Shown: in pieces, positions 1 to 8,223 of the stretch
Layout: every line of letters begins with the position of its first letter
Numbering within the stretch: position 1 is the first letter of the stretch
Source of the DNA: Paenibacillus phocaeensis
Lineage (GTDB): Bacteria > Bacillota > Bacilli > Paenibacillales > Paenibacillaceae
Direction: 5' to 3'
Assembly (NCBI RefSeq): GCF_900021165.1
Contig: NZ_FCOQ01000029.1
Location: 1-64,000, forward strand
DNA length: 64,000 bases
Notes under the pieces: model-generated
Databases searched by the model: none
What the model saw: only the letters and a program-made list of their open reading frames with translations
Told to the model about the DNA's origin: nothing
Position numbers and translations under genes: made by a program

Positions 1-168
1 AACCGCCAGCCGCGGCCGCGGATCTCCCGGCCGCTCCGCCTCGAAGCAGGCCAGCACGCGTTCAGCGCAATCCGCCGCCCACAACGCCAGCGTCCGCTGA
101 TCCGTTTGCTCCGCTTGGTCTGCAATGGAACGTTTGATTTTCGCGTCGACAAATCTCCTGGATTCCAA
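1..168 (-). CDS. Putative immunity protein (Imm5-like), N-terminal part only
   Basis: Only the first 56 codons lie in the window and the gene continues past the left edge. Reading leftward from a TTG start at 168, the protein contains LALWAADCAERVL followed by FEAERPGDPRPRLAV. That pattern resembles the N-terminus of small proteins annotated as putative immunity proteins with an Imm5-like fold, which are linked to polymorphic toxin systems. A GGGGGAGG ribosome site sits about 11 bases before the TTG and there is no in-frame ATG nearby. No toxin partner is visible because the neighbouring sequence is cut off. The family call is from pattern memory, so the function is uncertain although the reading frame looks real. 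Confidence 0.55.
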   Translation of the reverse strand, partial: MESRRFVDAKIKRSIADQAEQTDQRTLALWAADCAERVLACFEAERPGDPRPRLAV

Positions 169-242
169 TGTGGATTTTTCCCTCCCCCAAGAACACTGCT
201 AGGCGAACATACCCCAATAGAAAATAAATAGGCTTGTCTCGG

Positions 243-662
243 CTAACGCCGCAAACGATTATATATATTATATATGCCGACGCCCAACAGAAAACCCGCC
301 GCGTTTAAGATCAGATCATCAACGTCGAAGCTGCCTCTCTTAAATACCAGTTGCAAGCCCTCAAGGAACACGACTCCCAGCAAAAAAAGAGAAAGCATCC
401 GCCACAGCTTTCCTCCAAGTACGATCGGCATCAAAAGGCCGAATGGCACGAACACGCCGATGTTCCCGATCATGTTGACAAGCCAACGGCCCGACAACAA
501 GTCCCCTGACCGAAGAAATTGGCGGATCGTAAAAAAAGGCTTCACATTGTACATATAAGTATCGTGCGGGACTCGGCCGAAACCAAACAGCATCCAGTAG
601 GCCACCAATAAGGTATACCCGACGAGCGCAAGCAAGGCCCACCTTTTATCTTGCGGTTTCAT
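243..662 (-). CDS. VanZ-family membrane protein
   Basis: A 139-residue integral membrane protein with about four hydrophobic segments. It carries two VanZ signatures: NMIGNIGVFVPFG near residue 63 and DVDDLILNAAGFLLG near residue 113. VanZ is named after a protein giving low-level teicoplanin resistance, but most family members are of unknown function. The chosen start is ATG at 662, because AAGAGG lies nine bases upstream inside the end of the Nudix gene; a TTG at 668 is a closer alternative. It directly follows the Nudix gene and is probably translated with it. The family assignment is firm and the role is unknown. Confidence 0.85.
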   Translation of the reverse strand: MKPQDKRWALLALVGYTLLVAYWMLFGFGRVPHDTYMYNVKPFFTIRQFLRSGDLLSGRWLVNMIGNIGVFVPFGLLMPIVLGGKLWRMLSLFLLGVVFLEGLQLVFKRGSFDVDDLILNAAGFLLGVGIYNIYNRLRR

Positions 663-668
663 CCTCAA

Positions 669-1298
669 CTACCTCTTTTCGATCAGGTCAAACAACAATT
701 GATAGTATTCGTCCGAATTGGGCGTAAAATCCGCCAGACGCCATACGGCCTGTTCTTCCCTCAGCGCCCCGCTGGCTGCATCCATGGAAACTCCGGCGGA
801 CGTCAGTTGATCGCGTTCCCCGCGGCGCAGCTCCTGAAAATCCTGCAATCCAACCCAATATAACCCCGTCAGCTCTTCTGTCTGGATGCGGTAATCCAGC
901 AATGGCCGATCGCTTTCGTAGATAAATACATGATTCAGCTCACGGTCGATGAGATGAGGCGAGAGAAGATGCTCCTGGGCTACCCTTCCGATATAGGTCA
1001 ACTCCTCAACCGGAACCGCTAATCCCAGTTCCTCCTCCAGCTCGCGAACCCCGTCCGCGGGAGCTTCTCCAGCTTGCAAGTGCCCCGCACAGGAAGTATC
1101 CAGCAGGGAGGGGAATACCTCCTTGTCGGGATGGCGACGTTGAAACAGGAGATAGACCCCGCCCCTAACCTCTCGCTTGATGATCCAGCAATGAAAGGTT
1201 TGATGCCACAGCCCGTTCGCATGTACCTCCTGCCTGGAGGCGGTGCCCAGCCTGCTCAGATCCTTGGTGTAGATATCGAAAATTTCAGTATCGCTCAT
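669..1298 (-). CDS. NUDIX hydrolase, IPP-isomerase-like subgroup
   Basis: A 209-residue protein with a Nudix box running from GHLQAGE to RELEEELGL, where the glutamates would bind Mg2+ for cleavage of a nucleoside-diphosphate-linked substrate. The box has six rather than seven residues between the first Glu and the Arg-Glu pair. I have seen this spacing in Firmicutes members related to isopentenyl-diphosphate isomerase. ATG at 1298 is preferred over the in-frame TTG at 1310, because the TTG itself forms part of the TTGGAGGAC ribosome site, which is five bases from the ATG. VanZ follows immediately. The substrate cannot be told from sequence. Confidence 0.85.
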   Translation of the reverse strand: MSDTEIFDIYTKDLSRLGTASRQEVHANGLWHQTFHCWIIKREVRGGVYLLFQRRHPDKEVFPSLLDTSCAGHLQAGEAPADGVRELEEELGLAVPVEELTYIGRVAQEHLLSPHLIDRELNHVFIYESDRPLLDYRIQTEELTGLYWVGLQDFQELRRGERDQLTSAGVSMDAASGALREEQAVWRLADFTPNSDEYYQLLFDLIEKR

Positions 1299-1327
1299 GC
1301 TGTCCTCCAAGTAGGTTAATCTCGAAA

Positions 1328-1888
1328 TTATAACTGAAACCGCTCCTGAATCATTCGAGCCACCTCGTCCGGGGAGCGGAAGGTATTGTTGATTTTGATA
1401 TAGTTCGGCTTCCGGATCTCGCCGTCCAAAGAGTTCAGCCGATGGTTTTCTTGAGTCCGAAGCAGGTCCGTTTCGGAACGGGCTAAATTTCTTTTGGTTG
1501 GTTTATGCAGCAAGCGGTGCGGATCCCGATTGCGGATCAGTCGCTCTTCCAGATCGGCCTCCAGTTCGACGTATACTACTTCTCCGCCCTGGGATTCAAA
1601 AATCCGGCTGATATGTTCAACGTATTCCCCGTCGGCTGGCAGATCAAACGCCCAGACATAGGTGAAGATCAAGCCCGGTAGGTCGCTTTTGGCTGTTTCT
1701 TCGAAAATCTCCTCTCGGAATAGGCCGACCAGCCGCTTCCCCGCAGGGGAGCCGTAGTCAAAAAAGTGCGAGACCAACTCTATGGTCATATGATTATGAA
1801 ACAGCTTCAGTCCCGTAAGCTTCTCCAGTTCCTGACCCACCGTCATCTTTCCCACGGCCTGCGGGCCGAAAATAATCACTAGCTTCAT
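1328..1888 (-). CDS. P-loop kinase-like protein (shikimate/adenylate kinase fold)
   Basis: A 186-residue soluble protein beginning with a beta-strand and Walker A loop, VIIFGPQAVGKMT (residues 4-16). A HNHMTIE segment and an Arg-rich lid region (RLIRNRDPHRLLHKPTKRN, near residue 117) follow. This is the layout of small nucleotide or sugar kinases and of AAA-type ATPases annotated as shikimate kinase-like. It probably transfers phosphate from ATP to a small molecule, but no substrate-specific motif is recognisable. AAGGGGAGG precedes the ATG. It lies 29 bases upstream of the Nudix start and may share its transcript. Confidence 0.7.
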   Translation of the reverse strand: MKLVIIFGPQAVGKMTVGQELEKLTGLKLFHNHMTIELVSHFFDYGSPAGKRLVGLFREEIFEETAKSDLPGLIFTYVWAFDLPADGEYVEHISRIFESQGGEVVYVELEADLEERLIRNRDPHRLLHKPTKRNLARSETDLLRTQENHRLNSLDGEIRKPNYIKINNTFRSPDEVARMIQERFQL

Positions 1889-1921
1889 CTAGGCTGCCTC
1901 CCCTTGGCATATATAGTTTGA

Positions 1922-1949
1922 CCCGGCTCCTCCTTAGCGTTGGGCCGGG
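1922..1949 (-). terminator. Possible weak hairpin after the GNAT gene
   Basis: CCCGGC at 1922-1927 pairs with GCCGGG at 1944-1949 just past the stop of the acetyltransferase that ends at 1968. There is no clear T-run on the minus strand, so it could be a weak terminator or chance. Confidence 0.25.
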
Positions 1950-1967
1950 CCATGAAGCATCAGGCTG

Positions 1968-2537
1968 CTAGTTCCGACGGGGCAGCTTGGCATCCAGATA
2001 GGTGGTCTTGCAATCGTCCCGCAACATCTCCATATAAATCTCATCAAAGTACGTCCCATTTACGTAATAACTTTGCGATCGACGGCCAAAAACACGGAAC
2101 CCAGCTTTCTCATAGCAGCGTATTGCCGGTTGGTTAAATTCGAACACGCGCAGCATGATGTTGTTGAGGTTCAGGATTTTGTACCCGTATTCGCAGATTA
2201 GCTGTAACGCCTCGGTTCCGTAACCCTGCCCCCGGTGCTCCTCATCTCCCAAGAAGATCCCGACCTCCGCCACGCGGCGGACCAGATCAAGGGCAAACAA
2301 GGAACAATTTCCGAGCAATTGGTCTTCGTCCAACCGGATGATTGCAAAATTTTGGCCTTCTTTGACCATGTCGTCCAGAATGCCCTGCTCCCGTGGCAAC
2401 CCAATCACTTCGCGGGGGGAGCCAAGCCGGACGGATACGGAAAGATCGTTAATCCACCGGGTATACGTCTCCACATCCTCCGGATTTACGGGGGACAGAT
2501 ACAACCTGGGCCCCACCAGCTTCTTGAAATACTTCAT
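1968..2537 (-). CDS. GNAT acetyltransferase, RimJ/RimL-like
   Basis: A 189-residue GNAT-fold enzyme that would transfer acetyl from acetyl-CoA to an amine. The acetyl-CoA loop is visible as HRGQGYGTEAL (near residue 105), followed by LNNIMLRVFEFNQPAIRCYEKAGF, the typical C-terminal half of the RimJ/RimL branch. These enzymes modify protein N-termini, antibiotics or small metabolites, and the substrate here is unknown. AAAGGGAG is well placed before the ATG. It lies apart from the next two GNAT genes by a 240-base spacer in which I see nothing distinct. Confidence 0.88.
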   Translation of the reverse strand: MKYFKKLVGPRLYLSPVNPEDVETYTRWINDLSVSVRLGSPREVIGLPREQGILDDMVKEGQNFAIIRLDEDQLLGNCSLFALDLVRRVAEVGIFLGDEEHRGQGYGTEALQLICEYGYKILNLNNIMLRVFEFNQPAIRCYEKAGFRVFGRRSQSYYVNGTYFDEIYMEMLRDDCKTTYLDAKLPRRN

Positions 2538-2777
2538 TGGTTAACTCCCTTTCTTTCCTGCTCTTTCGATGACCTTCGTGCCGGCAGTAGTATCTTAGCA
2601 GGCCCGTTTCCCTTAGTGGAAAATAATATCATAAGATGGCCCAACAGGATACCGTTCGGCAGACCATTCCAGCCCGGATGGGCGGGTGATTCTCAGGGCA
2701 AGCTTCGTCTCTCGCCCGCCGACTCTGCCGACTCTTTGATTAAACAAGATAGGCTTACTTTCTTCGTCAACAAATCT

Positions 2778-3341
2778 CTAGTTGCTTGCGTGGTCAATCC
2801 CAATCCCTCCCTTATCCTCAAATTCCCTTGATAAAATCGAATACTGATAGGAATCCCGCCAGCGCCCCTTATGCCAGCGATGTTCCCGAAAATGGCCTTC
2901 ATACTGCATCCCGAGCTTCTGCATCACTTTGGCGGAGCCTTCATTTGCCGGACGGCAGGTCGCATAGATCCGGTGCAATCCCAGGTCCTGAAAGCCCATC
3001 CGCATCATGGCACGGGCCGCTTCCGTTGCATAACCCTGCCCCCAAAACGATCGATGGAAGCAGTACCCCAGCTCAGCTTGCCGTGCCCCCGCCAGGATCA
3101 AGCTGCATCCGCCAATCAACTGACCGGTCGTCTGCAGGATCACAGCCAACTCATACGTATCACGCGGTACATCGTCTTGCTTCTGGATCGCTTGCCGCAA
3201 GAAGTCCCGCGTCTCCTCCGACGTATTCGGTCCCCATAGCATATGCTCCACCACCAGTGGATCGGCGGCATAAGCATGTGCCGCTGGTTCATCCTCCCAT
3301 GTATACTCCCTGAGTCGCAAACGCTCCGTGTTCAATTCCAT
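2778..3341 (-). CDS. GNAT acetyltransferase, RimJ/RimL-like
   Basis: A 187-residue GNAT enzyme with the opening MELNTERLRLREYTWED typical of the RimJ/RimL group. The acetyl-CoA loop is SFWGQGYATEAARAM and the C-terminal signature LHRIYATCRPANEGSAKVM precedes LGMQYEGHFREH. It starts 10 bases after the stop of the GNAT gene on its right, so the two are probably one transcript. The target amine cannot be inferred. Confidence 0.88.
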   Translation of the reverse strand: MELNTERLRLREYTWEDEPAAHAYAADPLVVEHMLWGPNTSEETRDFLRQAIQKQDDVPRDTYELAVILQTTGQLIGGCSLILAGARQAELGYCFHRSFWGQGYATEAARAMMRMGFQDLGLHRIYATCRPANEGSAKVMQKLGMQYEGHFREHRWHKGRWRDSYQYSILSREFEDKGGIGIDHASN

Positions 3342-3351
3342 CTTCCTGCCC

Positions 3352-3861
3352 TCACTCCCTCAGTCGCAATGCCATGTAATCTTCGTCGAAATATACTCCG
3401 TCCCACTTCAAGGCCCTCCGCTCGGTTCCAAAGGTCCGAAAACCGACCGATTCGTAGAGCCGGCGGGCCTGGCCGTTTGCGGATACTACCGTTAAATTCA
3501 GCTGCTCCAACCCGTTCAGTTGCTTGGCTCTGACAAGGAGCTCCCGCATCAGCGCTCTGCCTACCCCTTTGCCGCGCATCCCGGGAGTAACGTACATTCC
3601 AAACACATTCCCTTTATGCCGGATTTTAGGGGATTTATCGCGAATAAAAGTAACGATACCCATTAAAGTCCCGTGCTCGTCGAACGCCCCCAGCACAAAT
3701 CGGTCCTCATCAGGTCTGATGCGATCCTCTACAGTTTCGAGCGAAAAGGCCGCTTCCCGTTCGTAGGTCGATCCGAAGGCTTCCGGGTTGTCCTTCAACC
3801 CATGCAGCCGGAGGGATTGATAGATCGCCGCCTCTCTCTCCTCCAATATTCGCAGATTCAT
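3352..3861 (-). CDS. GNAT acetyltransferase
   Basis: A 169-residue GNAT enzyme starting MNLRILEEREAA. The ATG at 3861 has GGAGGG six bases upstream; a longer reading from 3933 lacks a good ribosome site. The acetyl-CoA loop is GMRGKGVGRALM, and the C-terminal part LTVVSANGQARRLYESVGF fits the PA4866/RimI-like branch. The enzyme would N-acetylate an unknown amine. It heads the two-gene unit with the GNAT gene ending at 2778, and is divergent from the GH16 gene. Confidence 0.88.
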   Translation of the reverse strand: MNLRILEEREAAIYQSLRLHGLKDNPEAFGSTYEREAAFSLETVEDRIRPDEDRFVLGAFDEHGTLMGIVTFIRDKSPKIRHKGNVFGMYVTPGMRGKGVGRALMRELLVRAKQLNGLEQLNLTVVSANGQARRLYESVGFRTFGTERRALKWDGVYFDEDYMALRLRE

Positions 3862-3940
3862 AATGTTGCCCTCCGTTTTAGTTCTGGTTGATACAAGAAT
3901 ACCAGAACCAAATTCATTTGAAAAACCTTCCAAAAATTAG

Positions 3941-3991
3941 TTGTAAATATCACCTTTAAATGGTAATATATACTATGATAGCGCTATCATA
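3941..3991 (+). promoter_or_regulatory. Promoter with cre/LacI-type operator ahead of the GH16 gene
   Basis: TTGTAA (3941-3946), a 17-base spacer and TAATAT (3964-3969) form a sigma-A-like promoter. A perfect 18-bp palindrome, TATGATAGCGCTATCATA, occupies 3974-3991 around the expected start point. Its inner 16 bases fit the CcpA cre consensus WTGNNARCGNWWWCAW at every position, and also the general LacI-family operator shape. Binding here would block initiation, so the glucanase is probably repressed by preferred sugars or by a local LacI-type regulator. Confidence 0.7.
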
Positions 3992-4070
3992 TATCAATCG
4001 AAATCGGTTTAGTATGAACATCGCACGTGGCAGGTTAGGCCAAACCATTCATTTTTAAAGGAGCGAATTC

Positions 4071-4868
4071 ATGATGCTAAAACGCGGTAAACCGATTCTC
4101 CTCATTCTGCTGCTTGCTCTCCTGGTCGTTTATGTCCCTGCTCCCACCCCCACACACGCGGCCCCCAACTGGAAGCTGGTCTGGAGCGACGAATTTAACG
4201 GTTCTTCTCTCAATCGTGCGTATTGGACTCCGGAAATCGGCACCGGCACGAACGGCTGGGGCAACAACGAACTTCAATATTATACTGACCGGCCGCAAAA
4301 CGTGAAGGTCACCGGCGGCAATCTGGTCATCACCGCCCAGCGGGAAAATTACAATGGGAGAAACTTCACCTCGGCGCGAATCAAAACCCAAGGATTAAAG
4401 AGCTTCACTTACGGCAAAATCGAAGCCCGAATTAAACTGCCGACTGGACAAGGCCTATGGCCGGCGTTCTGGATGCTGGGACAGAACATCACTTCGGTCA
4501 ACTGGCCTTATTGCGGCGAAATCGACATTATGGAACGCGTAAACCACAACGCGTTCGTCAACGGCACCGTCCATTGGGACGCGAACGGATACGCCTCTTA
4601 CGGCCGGACCTCCGGCAATCTGGACTTCTCCCAATTTCACACCTACACCATAGAGTGGGACTCCCGTTATATCCGCTGGTTCGTGGATGGAGTCCAATAT
4701 AATGAGTTCTATATTGCCAACGGTACCGGAAACACGGAAGAATTCCAGAAACCGTTCTTCCTCCTGCTGAATCTCGCCGTCGGCGGCAACTGGCCGGGCA
4801 GCCCGGACGGATCTACCCCGTTCCCGGCCCAAATGCTGGTGGATTATGTACGGGTGTATCAAAATTAA
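4071..4868 (+). CDS. Secreted GH16 beta-glucanase (laminarinase/licheninase type)
   Basis: A 265-residue secreted protein: a hydrophobic signal peptide (about residues 8-31, ending THA) and one GH16 beta-sandwich domain. The catalytic signature GEIDIMERV is intact, with the predicted nucleophile E150 and acid/base E155. The extra residue in EIDIME groups it with GH16 endo-beta-1,3-glucanases. GLWPAFWMLG and LNLAVGGNWPG are typical family blocks. It would hydrolyse beta-1,3 or mixed-linkage glucans outside the cell. AAAGGAG sits seven bases before the first of two adjacent ATGs. There is no carbohydrate-binding module. It stands alone under an operator-type promoter. Confidence 0.95.
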   Translation: MMLKRGKPILLILLLALLVVYVPAPTPTHAAPNWKLVWSDEFNGSSLNRAYWTPEIGTGTNGWGNNELQYYTDRPQNVKVTGGNLVITAQRENYNGRNFTSARIKTQGLKSFTYGKIEARIKLPTGQGLWPAFWMLGQNITSVNWPYCGEIDIMERVNHNAFVNGTVHWDANGYASYGRTSGNLDFSQFHTYTIEWDSRYIRWFVDGVQYNEFYIANGTGNTEEFQKPFFLLLNLAVGGNWPGSPDGSTPFPAQMLVDYVRVYQN

Positions 4869-4979
4869 GCCCGCTGCTTCTCCTGCACTTGAGAATGGGG
4901 CTGCGGATACCATCGCTTCCAAAGCCAGCGGTTTGGTGACGGCGCGGCGAAGGTGAACTAGGCAAGAACTTCGAAGTTG

Positions 4980-5006
4980 AAGGGGCGGAATGGACTTCCG
5001 CCCCTT
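4980..5006. terminator. Hairpin between convergent genes
   Basis: An 11-bp perfect stem (AAGGGGCGGAA at 4980-4990 with TTCCGCCCCTT at 4996-5006) and a five-base loop. It lies between the GH16 gene and the leftward gene ending at 5014. The strong stem and convergent position suggest a two-way terminator, although neither side has a long T-run. Confidence 0.55.
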
Positions 5007-5013
5007 CCTCAGG

Positions 5014-5478
5014 TTATTTCTCTTGAAGGAAATGTTGGATCCTCAAGCTTGCAGGGATATGCCCGATCCCAAAAATCAGACTGCAGACCATCAAAGGGAT
5101 GGAGTGCAGCACCAGCGATGCGCTCACAAAATACAGAATTGGCATGACAGCCATCGGTACCGGAATTCCCATCAGGGGAGCGTATAATGTGCTGTATTGC
5201 CGATCCCCCAGAAAATATCGAATCCAGCCAACACCATAGAAGCCTAAACTCAGGAGCATCAGCACGAGAGCGAACCATTCCAAGCTCCCCTCGACACGGA
5301 TGACTGAGAATAACGGAAGTATCGTAACACCGATACGTCCGATGCCTTCGGCGGCTCGGAAGATCATGCGATCCTGGGGTACATGTAAATCGGAAGTAGG
5401 CTTCGGAGGCCAAACGATAAACCCCAAATTTGGGAGCAACACCACGGCTGGAACGATTAAGCTGTACACATGCACCAT
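5014..5478 (-). CDS. Small integral membrane protein of unknown function
   Basis: A 154-residue protein with about four membrane segments (around residues 5-22, 64-88, 95-118 and 119-142). There is a short Pro-rich loop (VWPPKPTSDLHVPQDR) near residue 22. I do not recognise the family. AGGTGAG lies 13 bases before the ATG. It stands alone between the GH16 and double-GNAT genes. Another minus-strand frame is open over the same bases but lacks this hydrophobic pattern. Confidence 0.65.
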   Translation of the reverse strand: MVHVYSLIVPAVVLLPNLGFIVWPPKPTSDLHVPQDRMIFRAAEGIGRIGVTILPLFSVIRVEGSLEWFALVLMLLSLGFYGVGWIRYFLGDRQYSTLYAPLMGIPVPMAVMPILYFVSASLVLHSIPLMVCSLIFGIGHIPASLRIQHFLQEK

Positions 5479-5672
5479 AGGATAATAAGCTCACCTGCTT
5501 CCCTCTTGCTTTCCATTAGCTTAGCAAAGTTTAACTTGCGGCGATGTGACTTGCATCCCTCTGCTCAGGCTCAGTCGATGATCTGATGGAGGTATTTCGA
5601 CGAATCAGCTCGAGCAGGAATTTCTACTTATATCCAAACCTTCCCCTCCTCATAGCCGATTGGCGTGAGATA

Positions 5673-6695
5673 ATGACAGAAGATTCGATCAAATTAGGGG
5701 GTTATGGATTGACAACGTACACGATTCGGAAGATGCGGAAACCTGACGATTATGACGGAGCAGCCAAGCTTATAAATGTGATTGCATCGGAGCCTACGTC
5801 CGGGAAGGAATTAGCGGAAGAAGACGCCAAGATCCCGCCGGGCCAGCTGGATTATAACGAAGAAGGGAAACTGACGGGCTGGGATCATCCTAAATGGGTG
5901 GCCGAAGACGAGCAGGGGCAGGTCATCGCTTACGCGCATGCTTGGCGCGCTCCTTGGACGGAGCCAGGCGAGCTTATGTTCACCCTCGTCGTGCAGCCGG
6001 AAGAGCGATTGAAGGGCGTTGGGCGCGCGATTTACAATGAGGTTCAGCGCTGGTCCGCCGAAGTCAAAGCCAGTCGCCTGACAATTTTTATGAGGGATAA
6101 CGATGCCGCTTCCTTGGCATTTGCAGAACGCCGCGGGTACTTCAGGGAGCGCCATACATTCGAATCCGTACTGGATTTGGCGGCTTTCGAAGGCGGCAAT
6201 CTGCTGGACGCGATTCCTGCGGCCCGGCGGACCGGCGTCGAATTCATCACGCTGGCGGATGAGCCCGGCGAAGCAAGCGAACGCAAGCTGCATGAGCTGT
6301 ACGAGGCAACTCACCGAGATATCCCCGGATTCTCCGGAAGCTTCCCTTGGTTCGAAGAGTGGAAAAAATGGAGTATCGACCAGCCCGGCGTCCGTCCCGA
6401 ATGGATCCATATCGCCAAAGACGGGGACCGATACGTCGGCGTCGTGACGCTGCAGCAAAACGAGCAAACGCAGGCGATGTACCACGAGTTCACCGGCGTG
6501 CTGCAGGAATACCGCGGCCGGCATATCGCTCTGGCCTTGAAGTTGCAGGCGATCCAGACGGCGTTAAGCTGCGGCGTGCCTTACCTGCGGACGCATAACG
6601 ATTCCATGAACGGTCCCATGCTGCGCATCAACCGTGATTTGCTTGGTTTTCGTGCCGAGCCCGGCAGTTATAAGATGGTATTGGAGCTGGCGTGA
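5673..6695 (+). CDS. Tandem GNAT-domain protein
   Basis: A 340-residue protein with two GNAT-like halves. The first has LVVQPEERLKGVGRAIYNEV and FMRDNDAASLAFAERRGY, a complete acetyl-CoA loop. The second ends HEFTGVLQEYRGRHIALALKL and LRTHNDSMNGPMLRINRDLLGF, a variant loop seen in double-GNAT proteins. The ATG at 5673 is chosen because similarity to the fold begins there; only a weak GTGAGA precedes it, and a start at 5586 is possible. The substrate is unknown. Confidence 0.8.
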   Translation: MTEDSIKLGGYGLTTYTIRKMRKPDDYDGAAKLINVIASEPTSGKELAEEDAKIPPGQLDYNEEGKLTGWDHPKWVAEDEQGQVIAYAHAWRAPWTEPGELMFTLVVQPEERLKGVGRAIYNEVQRWSAEVKASRLTIFMRDNDAASLAFAERRGYFRERHTFESVLDLAAFEGGNLLDAIPAARRTGVEFITLADEPGEASERKLHELYEATHRDIPGFSGSFPWFEEWKKWSIDQPGVRPEWIHIAKDGDRYVGVVTLQQNEQTQAMYHEFTGVLQEYRGRHIALALKLQAIQTALSCGVPYLRTHNDSMNGPMLRINRDLLGFRAEPGSYKMVLELA

Positions 6696-6709
6696 TCGCC
6701 GAGTCCGTT

Positions 6710-7357
6710 TTAATATTTTACGATCAAGCCAAGCAGTTTGGCAAAGCCGATGGCCTGCTCCTGAGAAACGGTGCAGCCTGCCAGAGCATAGGTCGGGATA
6801 TCCACGCGTTCGAACGTGCAGGTGCTGATATCCATCCCCTTCAAGGAAGTGTCGTTAAAATCGGCCTCATTCAGATCAGAGCTTAGCAGCTCCACCTCCT
6901 TGAATTTGCAGCCGTAAAAATTCGCGTTCTGCAGGGAACAATCCTGAAATCTCACCTGCTTCAAGGAGGCTTCCACAAGATCGCTTAAATTCATGACGCA
7001 ACGCTCGAACGTCACGGACCCTGCATTGACTTTGGACAGGTTCAGCCCCGTCAACTTGCAGTCCTTGAAATGCACCCGATGGATGATGGCTTTCTCCAGC
7101 ACCGCGTTGGACAAATCGCAATTTTCCAGTACGACGTCGGTCATGTCCATCCGCTCGAAGACGGTACCGGCAAAGGAACAACCCCGGAGCAGCACCTTGG
7201 ATAAGATGCATTTTTCCAATACCCCATGCTCATAGGAAGCACCGGCCACGGTTGCTCCAACCAGCTCATGGTCCTCATCGCCCAGCAGTTCATCCCAAGC
7301 GGCTTCCCTTAAATCGGCTGTGAGCTGCGGGGTGTTCATTTTCGATTTTGCGGCCAT
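6710..7357 (-). CDS. Pentapeptide-repeat protein
   Basis: A 215-residue protein made largely of A(D/N)LXX-like pentapeptides, for example VLENCDLSNAVLEKA, LTGLNLSKV and LQNANFYGC, from about residue 35 to 190. Such repeats fold as a right-handed quadrilateral beta-helix that can mimic DNA. Qnr and MfpA members bind DNA gyrase. Whether this one binds gyrase cannot be read from sequence. Its ATG shares one base with the stop of the nucleotidyltransferase upstream (TGATG), so translation is coupled and it is the last gene of the five-gene TerB operon. Confidence 0.9.
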   Translation of the reverse strand: MAAKSKMNTPQLTADLREAAWDELLGDEDHELVGATVAGASYEHGVLEKCILSKVLLRGCSFAGTVFERMDMTDVVLENCDLSNAVLEKAIIHRVHFKDCKLTGLNLSKVNAGSVTFERCVMNLSDLVEASLKQVRFQDCSLQNANFYGCKFKEVELLSSDLNEADFNDTSLKGMDISTCTFERVDIPTYALAGCTVSQEQAIGFAKLLGLIVKY

Positions 7358-8211
7358 CAGGATTCCTCCCCAAGCGGCGTCTTCGCCAATTCGTTCACTT
7401 CATCCAGCAAGGTTCGGAGCTCGCGGATGCTTTCGCGGATTCCCGTCGGATCCGGTCCGATCCGTCCGTAAACCAGATCTATTCGTTCCTTGTAACGTTC
7501 CGGTCGGATGGCGAATGATTGGATGTTACGCACCGCCTTTTTCTCATTCAGGCAATAGCGGCCGTTTATAGCATACAATGCCTGGTTGAGGCTGGACACA
7601 CTCCGAAAAGCATGCCCGGCTACGTAAGAGACATCGTCATGATCCGCATTTGCTTCCATGAACATCAGGGAAAAGCCGGCTTCAAACAGAAACTGGCGCA
7701 GCATCCCCTCTCGCAGTAGCGGCGGATAAGGAGAAGTCCGGGCCTTCAGCCGGGCCAACCGCTCCTCCCGTTCCCACAGGATTCGGCATTCCGCCACCTC
7801 CCCCATATACATGCTGTTCAGGAACGCATGGGGATGCCCGGTTTGGTACATCATTTGGACTCTGCCTTCGCAGCAATCCTCCACTGCCTTTTGGACCACC
7901 GTCATACCCCGATACAATAAATCAACGTGATATCCGCCGATAATGAGCCAACCGCCTCCATTGACCCCCGGCCCCCATTCGCCGATCCCCGTCATCAGAT
8001 CGCTGCGGTGCTGATCGTCAAGCTCCGTCGCGATTTGACTCAACCCGGCGATATCCAAATCATTCTCGCCCTCATAGTAGAGGCCGATGTCGATATCCGA
8101 ATCGGGACGATGGGTGCGGGTTGCTCGCGAACCTCCCAGCACAATGGCCTTAATGCCTTGCGTTTCCTGCAGACGGTTAACGATACGTTCCAATATAGGT
8201 TCAATTCCCAT
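7357..8211 (-). CDS. Nucleotidyltransferase-domain protein
   Basis: A 284-residue protein with an N-terminal polymerase-beta-like nucleotidyltransferase core: LGGSRATRTHRPDSDIDIG, with GS at 27-28 and metal-binding D39 and D41. A long C-terminal part of unknown role follows. Such enzymes transfer an NMP to protein, RNA or antibiotic targets; no substrate-specific mark is visible. GAGGAGGG precedes the ATG and overlaps the stop of the helicase, 12 bases away. The next gene overlaps its stop by one base. This spacing places it inside the TerB-ATPase-helicase operon, perhaps as an effector or modulator. Confidence 0.82.
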   Translation of the reverse strand: MGIEPILERIVNRLQETQGIKAIVLGGSRATRTHRPDSDIDIGLYYEGENDLDIAGLSQIATELDDQHRSDLMTGIGEWGPGVNGGGWLIIGGYHVDLLYRGMTVVQKAVEDCCEGRVQMMYQTGHPHAFLNSMYMGEVAECRILWEREERLARLKARTSPYPPLLREGMLRQFLFEAGFSLMFMEANADHDDVSYVAGHAFRSVSSLNQALYAINGRYCLNEKKAVRNIQSFAIRPERYKERIDLVYGRIGPDPTGIRESIRELRTLLDEVNELAKTPLGEES

Positions 8212-8223
8212 AGTTGCCCTCCT

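Noticed and set aside
5009..5494. Alternative 161-codon minus-strand frame
   Set aside because: It overlaps the membrane protein gene in another frame and lacks hydrophobic segments.
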